Source of the DNA: Microbacterium sp. T2.11-28
GTDB taxonomy: Bacteria > Actinomycetota > Actinomycetes > Actinomycetales > Microbacteriaceae
Direction: 5' to 3'
Assembly: GCF_950097975.1 (NCBI RefSeq)
Contig: NZ_CATNHF010000012.1
Coordinates: forward strand, 310,001 to 374,000
Length of the DNA stretch: 64,000 bases
Below, piece after piece: positions 46,201 to 53,856 of this stretch (position 1 is the stretch's first letter; every line of letters begins with the position of its first letter). A model generated the notes under the pieces. It did no database searches and was not told where the DNA came from. It saw only the letters and a program-made list of their open reading frames with translations. The translations under genes were made by a program, and so were the position numbers.

Positions 46201-48910
46201 CGGTGACGGCTACTGGCGCTTCGGCGGCGGCAACCTCGGCGGCTGGCCGGACGCCTCGAGCAGCCACTACTTCGCGGGCAAGCTCGACGAGGCGGCGATC
46301 TACCCGGCCGCGCTCACGTCGGACGCGGTGGTGAACCACTACGCGATCGCGCTGCAGGACTCGACGGCGCCGACGGTCCCGACCAACGTGACCCACACCG
46401 GCACCACGGCGGCCCAGCTCAGCTGGTCGGCATCGGCAGACGCCAACGGCGTCAGCGGCTACCGCATCTACCGCGGGTCGTCGGCGGGCTTCGAGATCGA
46501 GCCGAGCGCCCTCGTGGGCGACGTGACGACGACCTCGTGGACCGACCCGAACACCACGCCGGGGACGCGCTACTACAAGGTGACGGCCTACGACATCGCC
46601 GGCAACGAGAGCACCTCGGGCTCCGCCCTGCAGGTCGTCCTCGCCGACGTCACCGCGCCGTCCACGGTGTCGGGTCTCACGACCTCCGTCGCCGGCGTCG
46701 ACGTCGCCCTCACCTGGAACGCGGCGACCGACGACGTCGCCGTCGACCACTACGAGGTGTACCGCTCCATCACGCCGGGCTTCGCCATCGCCGACGGCAC
46801 CCTGATCGCCGAGCCCTCGACGGCGGGCTACACCGACGTCGCCGTGGGCGAGGGCCAGTGGTACTACCGCGTGGTCGCCCTCGATGCGGCAGGCAACGTC
46901 GGCGGCGCCAGTGCCGCGGTCGGCGCCCTCGTCGACGTCGACACCGACGCGCCGAGCGTGCCCACCGGCCTGGAGGGCACCGCGGCAGCCGACGGGACCG
47001 TCGCGCTCGAGTGGACCGCGTCGAGCGATGACGTGGGAGTCGTGGGCTACCGCGTCTACCGCGGCGCGACGGCCGGCTTCACGGCCGACGCCGACTCGCT
47101 CGTCGCCGACGGCGTCACCACGACCGAGTGGACCGACACGGCCACGACGATCGGCACGCGCCACTACAAGGTCGCCGCGTACGACCTCGCCGGCAACGTC
47201 AGCGCCGCCAGCGACTCGGTCTCGGTGACGGTGGCCGACACCGAGAACCCGACGACCCCGACGGGTCTGACGGTCACGGCGACCGGCTCCGACGCCACCC
47301 TGCAGTGGACCGCCGCCACCGACAACATCGCGGTGGACCACTACGCGGTGTACCGCGGCACCTCGGCCGGCTTCTCGATCTCGGGTCTCACTCCGATCGC
47401 CGAGCCGACCACGGCCACCTACACGGACGAGGACCTGGCCGACGGCCAGTACTTCTACCGCGTGGTCGCGGTCGACGGTGCGGGCAACCGCAGCGCCGCC
47501 ACCGGTGCCCAGGGCGTCACGATCGACACGTCGGAGCCCGTGGAGCCGGTCACCCTGACGGCGAACGTCCTGGCCGACACGATGGTCGCCCAGAGCGCGG
47601 CGAACACGGTCTACGGCGCGAGCAACCAGATCTCGGCTCGCGGCGGGTCCACCGGTCAGATCGAGTCCTACCTGCGCTTCGCCATCCCGGCGGCTCCCGC
47701 GGGGACCACGCTCACCGGTGCGACGCTCCGCCTGACGACCTCGACGGACTCGACGGCCAACTCCACCGGCACGCACCAGCTCTCGATCCTGACCGGGTCG
47801 TGGGCCGAGGCGACGACGACCTGGAACAACCGTCCGACCTCCGGCTTCGGGGCGACGATCGGGCAGCTCAGCGGCGCCACCGCGCTCAACACGACCTACA
47901 CGGTCACGCTGGACGCCGAGGCCCTGGCCTCGCTCACCGGCTCGGAGGTCTCGCTGGCCCTGCGCACCACGTCGGCGGACAACGTGCGGCTCGTCTCGAA
48001 GGAGGGCACCGGCACCACCCGCCGTCCCGTCCTCGTCCTCGAGTACACCCCGGGCGAGGGCCCGGTGGAGCCGGAGCCCGACACCGCGGCTCCGAGCGTC
48101 CCGACGGGGCTCGAGGGGACTGCCACGTCGGCGGGCGCCGTGTCGCTGACCTGGTCGGCGTCGACGGACAACGTCGCAGTGACCGGCTACCGGGTCTACC
48201 GCGGAACGTCGGCCGGTTTCACCGCCGCCTCGGCGAACCAGGTGGGCACGCCCGGCGGCACCTCGTTCTCGCAGACCGGCGTCGCCGAGGGCACCTGGTA
48301 CTACCGGGTGGCAGCGGTCGACGCGGCCGGGAACGTGAGCGCGGCCTCCGCTTCGGCGTCGGTCGTGGTCCCGCCGGCGCCCGAGGAGCCCCTCGAGCCG
48401 GTGACCACCTCGGTGGTGGCTCTGAAGGACGCACTGGTGGCGCAGTCGGCGACCGGCACCAACTACGGCGCCGCGACCTACCTGTCCACGCGCGGCGGAA
48501 CCTCGGGGGCGCTGCAGAGCTACCTCGCGTTCGAGCTGCCCGCGGCCCCGGAGGGACGCGTGCTGACCTCGGCCGTGCTGCGACTGCGGACGACGTCGGA
48601 CTCCACGTCGGGCTCGACGGACGCGCACGACGTGCGTCTCGTGGCCTCCGACTGGACCGAGGCGTCGCTCACCTGGGCGAACCGTCCCACCGAGGCCGGC
48701 GCGACCGTCGGAAGCCTCACCGGGCTGACGGCGATCAACACGACGTACGAGCGCGAGCTCACCGCGTCGACGCTGGCCCCGCTGAGCGGTACGACCGTCG
48801 GGTTCCTCGTGACCGACAACGGCACGGACAACCTGCGGTTCTGGTCCAAGGAAGCCGGCACCGCCGGCAACCGCCCCACTCTCGTGCTCACCTACACGGC
48901 CGCTCCGTGA
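43295..48910 (+). CDS. Giant secreted propeller/LamG/FN3/DNRLRE protein (paralogue A)
   Basis: This is an 1871-residue protein. A signal peptide (1-30, ending SPAQA) leads to a propeller-like domain (about 31-440) built from repeats such as FIGGNFNSIGGVSRTRI and ALGGSFYTVNG, with HHHHDC at 353-358. An FN3-like domain follows (about 445-545). Two LamG domains (about 550-785 and 795-1020) both contain QWHHVVATQSSAGMR. Four FN3 domains follow (about 1025-1410), then DNRLRE/CBM96-like (about 1416-1583), FN3 (about 1596-1690) and a second DNRLRE (about 1704-1870, with ANRP). No sorting motif or C-terminal helix is seen, so it should be released or held by glycan binding. It sits within the exopolysaccharide locus. 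An adhesive or matrix role is inferred. A smaller paralogue is at 58241. Confidence 0.88.
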   Translation: MRTRIFASAVAVFALVVGVVVATPASPAQAITPGVTFSADNLGTWQTNGVVRAVAASQGKVVAVGEFTQIRPGAGMSGTARNVAGVAIFEADTGAPSTCQLPAALSGGTARLYTAEASPDGSTVFIGGNFNSIGGVSRTRIAEINVQTCAVTSFNVSGLSSFVYSLEVTADAVYFGGLFQTVAGQPRRSFAKVNRAGVLDPNWVADAVGNMETRPEPGIECRTTADANSRGLAIAASPDGSKIALGGSFYTVNGTNTHSIAIVDAATGAVTRAYPSNPLNWGDGSNFIHPCSITKAIVSDGTSFYIGNEGSGGGVFDGAARLSWSTGNQEWRDTCLGAVQALQLDNGKLFQAHHHHDCSSIGLYPDGRRIYLSVTDTQDPQQKQLGWFPTLNDGTGEGIGGRGLAVATKNGQKYLWVSGEFTSVNGGAQQGLTRFGTTDTGNPPTPTINVRAVTPGALQIVARSVYDPDDSPLQYILYRNNVQLGDPVSVETSWWTRPQVTFVDSTATPGVSYSYRVRAVDAAGNQSALSAAQNGVASTTASSYAATVIEDQPDLYWRYDDSGAWVIDRSGKVGSAKNGIAQNGVTYAAGAIPGDGSSSAVFDGASQYVWNDQIATGPSTYTIETWFKTASTTGGSIVGYGNGRPRTDNGNDTMSGSYDRIVYMENGTGRIRFGIYNGSVRTLRSDLAYNDDQWHHVVATQSSAGMRLYIDGAEVGRNNVTNAQAYYGTWRVGGDNLNSWPDNGGSNNTASRFYDGQLDETAIYSTALSQNQAIEHFLAGGGEMDLNEAPADAYGAAVFGDNPTSYWRFDEASGSVAEDSSFLGARDGVIGSGVTRFTEGTKIPGGAVTTPGTNNSEGSGLIRTGLVAAPSEYSVEFWVNTTTTVGGKIVGFENSPTVSGNSYDKQIYMLNDGRLRFGIYNGAVQSVTTTSALNNGQWHHVVATQSSAGMRIYVDGALQGSNGVTNSETGDGYWRFGGGNLGGWPDASSSHYFAGKLDEAAIYPAALTSDAVVNHYAIALQDSTAPTVPTNVTHTGTTAAQLSWSASADANGVSGYRIYRGSSAGFEIEPSALVGDVTTTSWTDPNTTPGTRYYKVTAYDIAGNESTSGSALQVVLADVTAPSTVSGLTTSVAGVDVALTWNAATDDVAVDHYEVYRSITPGFAIADGTLIAEPSTAGYTDVAVGEGQWYYRVVALDAAGNVGGASAAVGALVDVDTDAPSVPTGLEGTAAADGTVALEWTASSDDVGVVGYRVYRGATAGFTADADSLVADGVTTTEWTDTATTIGTRHYKVAAYDLAGNVSAASDSVSVTVADTENPTTPTGLTVTATGSDATLQWTAATDNIAVDHYAVYRGTSAGFSISGLTPIAEPTTATYTDEDLADGQYFYRVVAVDGAGNRSAATGAQGVTIDTSEPVEPVTLTANVLADTMVAQSAANTVYGASNQISARGGSTGQIESYLRFAIPAAPAGTTLTGATLRLTTSTDSTANSTGTHQLSILTGSWAEATTTWNNRPTSGFGATIGQLSGATALNTTYTVTLDAEALASLTGSEVSLALRTTSADNVRLVSKEGTGTTRRPVLVLEYTPGEGPVEPEPDTAAPSVPTGLEGTATSAGAVSLTWSASTDNVAVTGYRVYRGTSAGFTAASANQVGTPGGTSFSQTGVAEGTWYYRVAAVDAAGNVSAASASASVVVPPAPEEPLEPVTTSVVALKDALVAQSATGTNYGAATYLSTRGGTSGALQSYLAFELPAAPEGRVLTSAVLRLRTTSDSTSGSTDAHDVRLVASDWTEASLTWANRPTEAGATVGSLTGLTAINTTYERELTASTLAPLSGTTVGFLVTDNGTDNLRFWSKEAGTAGNRPTLVLTYTAAP

Positions 48911-48926
48911 GCTGAGCACACGACCC

Positions 48927-48972
48927 CCCATCGATGAGGGACGAGCCGCCCCGGGCTCCCCTCGTCGATGGG
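48927..48972. terminator. Hairpin terminator 1 after paralogue A
   Basis: CCCATCGATGAGGG and CCCTCGTCGATGGG pair over 14 positions with one G-U wobble and an 18-base loop. It starts 16 bases after the stop. Confidence 0.75.
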
Positions 48973-48996
48973 ATCCGGACGGCCACGGCCGCCCGC

Positions 48997-49030
48997 GCGA
49001 GCACCCCCGGCTGCAGAAGGGGGTGCTCGC
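48997..49030. terminator. Hairpin terminator 2, bidirectional
   Basis: Perfect 12-bp arms GCGAGCACCCCC (48997-49008) and GGGGGTGCTCGC (49019-49030) with a 10-base loop, followed by CCGTTTCTGC. It lies between the convergent LamG and PhzF-like stops. Confidence 0.85.
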
Positions 49031-49057
49031 CCGTTTCTGCAGCAGAGTCCGGCGACC

Positions 49058-49909
49058 CTACGCGATCTCGACGGCGCGGCCCGTCACGGTGATGCCGCCG
49101 GCCACGGGGATGGCGACCTCGAGAACCCCGGGGCGGCCCACGTGGGCACCCTGGTGGATCGTGACCGATGCCGGAGGTGCCACGAGACCGCCGGCCCGCA
49201 GGTAGGCGCCCACGGACGCCGCTGCCGACCCCGTGGCGGGGTCCTCGGTGATGCGCCCGACGGGAAAGAGGTTCCGTGCCGTGATCTCCCGCAGCACGCC
49301 CGCACGCGGCGCATGCAGCACGGTGACGGTGCCCCGCCAGTCCTGCGCGTCCATGAGGGCGCGCACCCGCACGGGATCGAACGTGAAGGAGTCGAAGATC
49401 TCCCGATCCGCCAGCGCGATGACCGGATGCCGGTTGCCGGCGAACGCGAGCGCCGGCGGCATCCGAGGGTCGAGGTCGCCCCGGCCGATGCCGAGTTCGT
49501 CGAGGACCTCCGCCAGCACGTCGGCGGGGAGCTCTTCCACGTACGGGTCGACACTCGTGAAGGACGCGGTCACGCCGTCGTCGACCCGGGCGGTGCGGAT
49601 CGCAACGGGGCCCACAGGGGTGCGGAAGGTGAGCTCGCCCGGCGCGGACAGCGCGCGCTCGACGAGGGCGACGGCCGTCGCCACCGTCGCGTGGCCGCAG
49701 AACGGCACCTCGGCGATCGGGGAGAAGTAGCGGATGGTGAGACCGTCGGCATCGCGGCCCGTCACGAACGCCGTCTCGGCGTAGTCGACCTCGGCCGCGA
49801 TGCGCTGCATCGCGGCGTCGTCGAGCGCCTCCGCATCGAGCACCACCCCCGCCGGGTTCCCTCCCGAGGGGTCGGTGGAGAAGGCGGCGAGACGAAGAAT
49901 CTGCGGCAT
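49058..49909 (-). CDS. PhzF-family isomerase-like protein
   Basis: This 283-residue protein has the PhzF/diaminopimelate epimerase-like two-domain fold. Marker motifs are GGNPAGVVLD, the catalytic glutamate in YAETAFV, PIAEVPFCGHATV and the second-half EDPATGSAAAS. Most PhzF relatives are not phenazine enzymes, and no other phz gene is here, so the substrate is unknown. ATG 49909 (MPQILRLAAF) is preferred to the ATG 18 bases upstream because it matches the family's N-terminus. A 9-bp tandem repeat lies in its upstream spacer. Confidence 0.9.
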   Translation of the reverse strand: MPQILRLAAFSTDPSGGNPAGVVLDAEALDDAAMQRIAAEVDYAETAFVTGRDADGLTIRYFSPIAEVPFCGHATVATAVALVERALSAPGELTFRTPVGPVAIRTARVDDGVTASFTSVDPYVEELPADVLAEVLDELGIGRGDLDPRMPPALAFAGNRHPVIALADREIFDSFTFDPVRVRALMDAQDWRGTVTVLHAPRAGVLREITARNLFPVGRITEDPATGSAAASVGAYLRAGGLVAPPASVTIHQGAHVGRPGVLEVAIPVAGGITVTGRAVEIA

Positions 49910-49970
49910 GCGATCAGGATGCCCCATCCGCGCGCCCCCTGGACCGGACCGGAGGGGTCCGATCGTCCCC

Positions 49971-50006
49971 TGGTGGCCCTGGTGGCCCTGGTGGCCCTGG
50001 TGGCCT
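49971..50006. repeat. Four tandem copies of a 9-bp unit
   Basis: TGGTGGCCC is repeated four times (the last copy ends CCT), between the glycosyltransferase stop and the PhzF-like start, 62-97 bases upstream of the latter. It is outside any supported gene. Confidence 0.85.
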
Positions 50007-50032
50007 GCGGCGACCCGTGGCGACGGCGAGGA

Positions 50033-51262
50033 CTACCGGCCGGTGGCGGTGACGGTGTCCAGCACCCGGGCGAAGCCGTCGATGGCGGCGTCCTCGGTGA
50101 GGACGCGCTGCCGGTACGCCTGCCCGTTGCGACCGAAGCCCCGGGCGCGCTCCGGGTCGGCGGCAAGGCTCTCGGCCGCGTCGACGAGGGCGCCGGGGTC
50201 GGCCGGCGGCACACAGGGACCCGCCTCGGCGGCGCGCATCTCGTCGTAGGTGGTGCTGCCCGTGTCGACGGCTGCGATCACCGGGAGTCCCGTCGCGAAG
50301 TACGTGGTCATCTTGCTCGGCACCGACATCTCGGTCAGCCCCGGCCGCTCGTTGACGAGCAGCGCGTCGGCAGACCCCAGCACGGCGAAGAAGTCGTCGT
50401 CGTCGAGCGGGTCGATGAACTGCAGGTGGGGATTGGGTCCCAGCGCCTCGAGGGCCGCCCGCTGGTTGCCGTCGCCCAGCAGGACGAACCGCACCGCCGA
50501 TCCGCGGCGGTGCGCCTCCTGGGAGGCGAGCACGACGGCCTCGAGCCCCTGCTTGGCGCCCATGGCGCCCGCGTGCAGGACGACGATGTCGTCGTCGCTC
50601 CAGCCGTAGCGACGACGCACCTCGACGCTGCGGCGGTCGTGGAGATCGGGCACGTGCGACCAGTTGCGGACGACGTCGATCGGACGCTGCACGGCGAGGT
50701 CTTCGGCGAACATCCGGCGGAACCGGTCGTGGATGACGACGACGCGGTGCGAGGCATTGGCGAGCCCGCGCTCCCACCGCTCGATGAGTCCCGAGCCGAG
50801 CCCGCCGCCGGTCTCCTTGACCCCGAGCGTGTAGATGTCCTGCACCCACGTGACGACCGGCACGCGGCGCGCCCGCGCGCGCACCGCGACGATGCGCGAG
50901 GCGAGCAGTGCCGGGCTCACGACGACGACGGCGTCGGGGTCGCCCCAGCGCGTGAACGCCGCCCGCAGGCCGAAGGTGACCTCGTGAAGCGCCCGGGTGA
51001 GCGCGTTGTGGCGGCGCGGCACGAAGTGGTGCACGCGGCGCAACCGCACCCCCTCGACGACGTCACGGCGCGGCAGCCCGCGGTGCTCCGCGGGAATGCG
51101 CCACCACGGGTAATGGGGGTGGCCGGTGACGGCCGAGACGTCCCAGCCGCGCGCCGCCAGCCCGGTCGCCATGCCGGCGGTGTAAGGACCGATCCCGGTC
51201 GGTTCCGGGGCGTAGTTCACCCCGACGAACAGGACGGAGCGTCGCGTCGAATCTGCCGGCAT
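50033..51262 (-). CDS. WcaI-type GT4 glycosyltransferase
   Basis: This 409-residue GT-B enzyme shows VLFVGVNYAPEPTGIGPYTAG, the WcaI-like N-terminus, HPHYPWW, WVQDIYTLGVKETG, and in the donor half HAGAMGAKQGLE and VPSKMTTYFATGLPVIA. WcaI-group enzymes add fucose or a related sugar to lipid-linked intermediates, which would agree with the fcl/gmd genes here; the donor is inferred. Starts at 51262 (after the previous stop) and 51280 (overlapping it) are both possible, and neither has ideal spacing. It follows the initiating transferase by four bases and is surely co-transcribed. Confidence 0.92.
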   Translation of the reverse strand: MPADSTRRSVLFVGVNYAPEPTGIGPYTAGMATGLAARGWDVSAVTGHPHYPWWRIPAEHRGLPRRDVVEGVRLRRVHHFVPRRHNALTRALHEVTFGLRAAFTRWGDPDAVVVVSPALLASRIVAVRARARRVPVVTWVQDIYTLGVKETGGGLGSGLIERWERGLANASHRVVVIHDRFRRMFAEDLAVQRPIDVVRNWSHVPDLHDRRSVEVRRRYGWSDDDIVVLHAGAMGAKQGLEAVVLASQEAHRRGSAVRFVLLGDGNQRAALEALGPNPHLQFIDPLDDDDFFAVLGSADALLVNERPGLTEMSVPSKMTTYFATGLPVIAAVDTGSTTYDEMRAAEAGPCVPPADPGALVDAAESLAADPERARGFGRNGQAYRQRVLTEDAAIDGFARVLDTVTATGR

Positions 51263-51266
51263 CGCC

Positions 51267-52796
51267 TCAGTATGCGCCATCGGGACGGATCATGACCTTG
51301 ACGGTGCGCCACATGAGCACCAGGTCGGACATGACCGACCAGTTCTCGACGTAGCGCAGGTCGAGGCGCACGCTCTGCTCCCAGGACAGGTCGCTGCGAC
51401 CGCCGACCTGCCAGGGGCCGGTGATGCCGGGCTTGATGTACAGGCGGCGGAACACGGTGCCGTCGTAGGCGGTGACCTCGGACGGCAGCGGCGGACGCGG
51501 TCCGACGACGCTCATGTCGCCGAACAGGACGTTGAGGAACTGCGGCACCTCGTCGAGCGAGTACTTGCGCAGGAAGGCGCCCACGCGGGTGACGCGCGGG
51601 TCGGAGCGCATCTTGAAGAGCGGTCCGGCGCCCTCGTTCTCCGAGACCAGCGCGGCCAGCTCCGCCTCGGCGGTGGTGCGCATCGAGCGGAACTTGACCA
51701 TCTTGAACTCGCGCCCGTCGCGGCCTACGCGCGACTGGCGGAAGAACACCGGTCCCGGCGAGTCCAGCTTGATGGCGATCGCGATGACGAGGGCGAACGG
51801 TGCGAACAGCGCCAGCGCCGCGAACGAGCTGATGATGTCGAGCCCGCGCTTGATCACGTACGCGCCGCCCTGGAAGGTCGGGATGGTCACGTGCAGCATC
51901 GGCAGGCCCTCGACGGGGCTCAGCGACATGCGCGGCCCCGCGACGTCGGCGATCTGGCTCGTGAGCACCAGCTCTGCGGCGGTGCCCTCCAGCTCCCAGG
52001 CCAGGCGCTTCACGTACGTCGGATCGCCGGCCGGCTGGCTGGCGACGACGATCGTGTCGGCGTACAGCGCCGATGCGGCGCGCGTGACGGCGTCGGGCCC
52101 ACGCGTGACGGAATACGACACGTCGCCCACGGTGAGGTGGTCGATGTCGTCGTCGAGCACGGCCGTCCCCACGACCTGGTACCCGAGCTTCCCGTCCGGG
52201 CCCAGCGCCCGGATCGTGTACTCGACGTCATCACGCGCGCCGACGATCAGCGTGCGCGACGCGTAGTGACCCTGTGCACGCTGGCGCATGAGCCACCGGC
52301 GCGCACGCCAGCGGCACAGGATCAGGGCGACGAGCCCCACGGGCAGCGCGAAGTACAGCTGCTCGCGGAGCCCGTCCCACTCGAACAGCACGAAGACGAT
52401 CGCCAACGTGCCGAATGCGAGACCTGTGGCATGGGCGACGCGAGCGTACTCGGTCGCGCCTGTGCCCAGGATCGCGGACGCGCGGGTGTTGAAGAGGCTG
52501 AGAGTCAGCATCCAGAACACCGCGGTGCCTGCCGAGATCCGGGCGATGAGCCACGGATCGTCGGCGAGCGTGTTCGGTGCCGTGAACAGCAGCGGAGCCA
52601 CCGTCGCGACGAAGCACGCCAGAGAGATGACGGTCGCGTCGATCACGCGGAGGCGCATGCGATAGCGACGCTCCCACTGCAACCGGCTGACGACCGCGGC
52701 GGACGCGCGTGGCGCCACCGATGCCTCCCGCCGCACCGACAGCGAACCGATGCTCGGCAGCTGAAAGAAGGGTGCGACGTCGTCGATCGCGCTCAT
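51267..52796 (-). CDS. Initiating polyprenyl-phosphate sugar-1-phosphate transferase (WbaP-like)
   Basis: This 509-residue enzyme has about four N-terminal membrane helices (55-160), a Rossmann-like central domain (TLIVGARDDVEYTI), one more membrane segment (about 320-345) and the bacterial sugar transferase domain. The latter has GPVFFRQSRVGRDG, FKMVKFRSMR, YSLDEVPQFLNVLFGDMS and VGPRPPLPSEV, which hold the catalytic Asp-Glu and phosphate-binding residues. It moves a sugar-1-phosphate to undecaprenyl phosphate to begin each repeat unit. GGGGA lies nine bases before the ATG, and a 12-codon upstream ORF overlaps its start. Confidence 0.95.
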   Translation of the reverse strand: MSAIDDVAPFFQLPSIGSLSVRREASVAPRASAAVVSRLQWERRYRMRLRVIDATVISLACFVATVAPLLFTAPNTLADDPWLIARISAGTAVFWMLTLSLFNTRASAILGTGATEYARVAHATGLAFGTLAIVFVLFEWDGLREQLYFALPVGLVALILCRWRARRWLMRQRAQGHYASRTLIVGARDDVEYTIRALGPDGKLGYQVVGTAVLDDDIDHLTVGDVSYSVTRGPDAVTRAASALYADTIVVASQPAGDPTYVKRLAWELEGTAAELVLTSQIADVAGPRMSLSPVEGLPMLHVTIPTFQGGAYVIKRGLDIISSFAALALFAPFALVIAIAIKLDSPGPVFFRQSRVGRDGREFKMVKFRSMRTTAEAELAALVSENEGAGPLFKMRSDPRVTRVGAFLRKYSLDEVPQFLNVLFGDMSVVGPRPPLPSEVTAYDGTVFRRLYIKPGITGPWQVGGRSDLSWEQSVRLDLRYVENWSVMSDLVLMWRTVKVMIRPDGAY

Positions 52797-52831
52797 CGCA
52801 CGATCCCCATGGCGTTACCGAACTTGCGCAT
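52793..52831 (-). CDS. Possible 12-residue leader peptide upstream of the sugar transferase
   Basis: An ATG nine bases after the GGGGGG run of CTGGGGGGCACA opens the frame MRKFGNAMGIVR, whose TGA overlaps the ATG of the sugar transferase (ATGA). The ribosome site is stronger than that of the main gene. It may couple or gate translation of the first exopolysaccharide step. It is too short to judge by sequence conservation here. Confidence 0.4.
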   Translation of the reverse strand: MRKFGNAMGIVR

Positions 52832-53150
52832 TGTGCCCCCCAGCAACATGCGACAACCACCGTCGACCCGAATCGACGAAGGTATCTTTCCCCCGGAACG
52901 CTGAAATCCCCCCGGATACGCGCGACGACCCCACTCGTTTCGCGCTGCGTTCGGTCTCACTCTAGCGCTATGACGGGGGCGATGCGAGGGACGAACGTAA
53001 ACTCCGTGTAAACCCGTGTTCAGATTGGGGCCATCCGGTACGCCCCGGTAGCCGCGCGCGGACGGGTCGTCAAGGCCCTCAACGGAGCGCGCCGGGCGAC
53101 CTAGGTTCTCTAGAGCGCGGCCCACTCCGCGCGCGAGACGGGGGACGCCG
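52832..53150. promoter_or_regulatory. Divergent spacer with GTAAAC direct repeat
   Basis: This spacer separates the leftward sugar-transferase unit from the rightward small gene at 53151. GTAAAC occurs at 52997-53002 and again 11 bases on at 53008-53013, one helical turn apart, as in many OmpR-type response-regulator sites. A leftward TAGAGT (52964 down to 52959) could be a -10 box. The leftward motif GGCGTACCGGATGG spans 53044-53031 and resembles motifs before the LamG gene. No gene is seen apart from the leader peptide. Confidence 0.4.
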
Positions 53151-53459
53151 ATGACGGACACACTGCCGGGTCGGATTCCGCCGGTGCGCGGCCGCCGCAC
53201 CCTCGCCCACCCGCCGGGCTCGTCGACGCCGGTGCCAGGAGTGATCTGGGAGCGCATCGACACCGAGGCGTATGCCGTGTCGGTCGACGGGTGCACCGTC
53301 GGGTTCATCGACGTGGTCGGGACCGTCTTCGTGTCCCTCGCCGGACATCGCTACGACCGCGCGGTCGAGGTCGCCCAGTCCCTCGTGTTCGAGAGGGCCG
53401 TCGCCGCGCTGGCCCCGCGGCGGGACTCGTCCTCCGCCCACCGCGCCGGCCGGGATTAG
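53151..53459 (+). CDS. Hypothetical protein, 102 residues
   Basis: Not recognised. After a basic, Pro-rich start it has a short alpha/beta core: VIWERIDTEAYAVSVDGCTVGFIDVVG, then VFVSLAGHRYDRAVEVAQSL. There is no signal peptide or membrane helix. GGGGGA precedes the ATG by six bases, supporting translation. The core pattern (W, a short Asp-ending strand, an acidic strand, then a helix) loosely resembles the next small gene at 53559. Confidence 0.6.
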   Translation: MTDTLPGRIPPVRGRRTLAHPPGSSTPVPGVIWERIDTEAYAVSVDGCTVGFIDVVGTVFVSLAGHRYDRAVEVAQSLVFERAVAALAPRRDSSSAHRAGRD

Positions 53460-53558
53460 GCACCTGCGGAGTCGGAAGTCAATCCCCTCGCCCGCGCGCG
53501 AACCGTGTCGCATCCTTCTGGCTGGACGTCGATGACCGCCGTCCGGAAAGCACCGCCC

Positions 53559-53846
53559 ATGAGACACCACCAGCTCGCCCTGGATCCGCTCACCGACACG
53601 ACCTGGCGGCTCTGCGATCGCTCCTTCGCCGCGTGTGACGCCGACAACGTCGTCGCGTACATCGAGGCGCTCCCCGACGGCCGGTACGAGGCCGTCTGGG
53701 TCTCGCACGGCGCCGGCGTGGGGGTGTTCGCCACCCTCGACGACGTCGTCCAGCGCGCCGCCGAGATCGTCGCCCCGCGCCGGCCGCGCGGCCCGGTCAA
53801 GCCCGTCCCGATCGCCCATCGCCCGCCGCCGCTCGCGGCGACCTGA
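53559..53846 (+). CDS. Hypothetical protein, 95 residues
   Basis: Not recognised. The core reads TTWRLCDRSFAACDADNVVAYIE, then RYEAVWVSHGAGVGVFATLDDVVQRAAEIV, followed by a Pro/Arg-rich tail. The ATG at 53559 has GGAAAG about nine bases upstream; in-frame GTG 53505 and ATG 53532 are alternatives. It ends 10 bases before the carboxylate-amine ligase GTG, so the two are probably co-transcribed. Confidence 0.6.
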   Translation: MRHHQLALDPLTDTTWRLCDRSFAACDADNVVAYIEALPDGRYEAVWVSHGAGVGVFATLDDVVQRAAEIVAPRRPRGPVKPVPIAHRPPPLAAT

Positions 53847-53856
53847 ACGACGGTCC

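Noticed and set aside
49058..49909. Phenazine biosynthesis cluster
   Set aside because: Only a PhzF-like gene is present; most members of this family act elsewhere and no other phz gene is nearby.
49971..50006. CRISPR-like repetition
   Set aside because: The units are 9 bp and directly adjacent with no spacers, and there are no cas genes.
49921..50032. Small frame encoding WPW repeats across the 9-bp tandem
   Set aside because: The peptide is only the translation of the repeat; there is no ribosome site or conserved feature.
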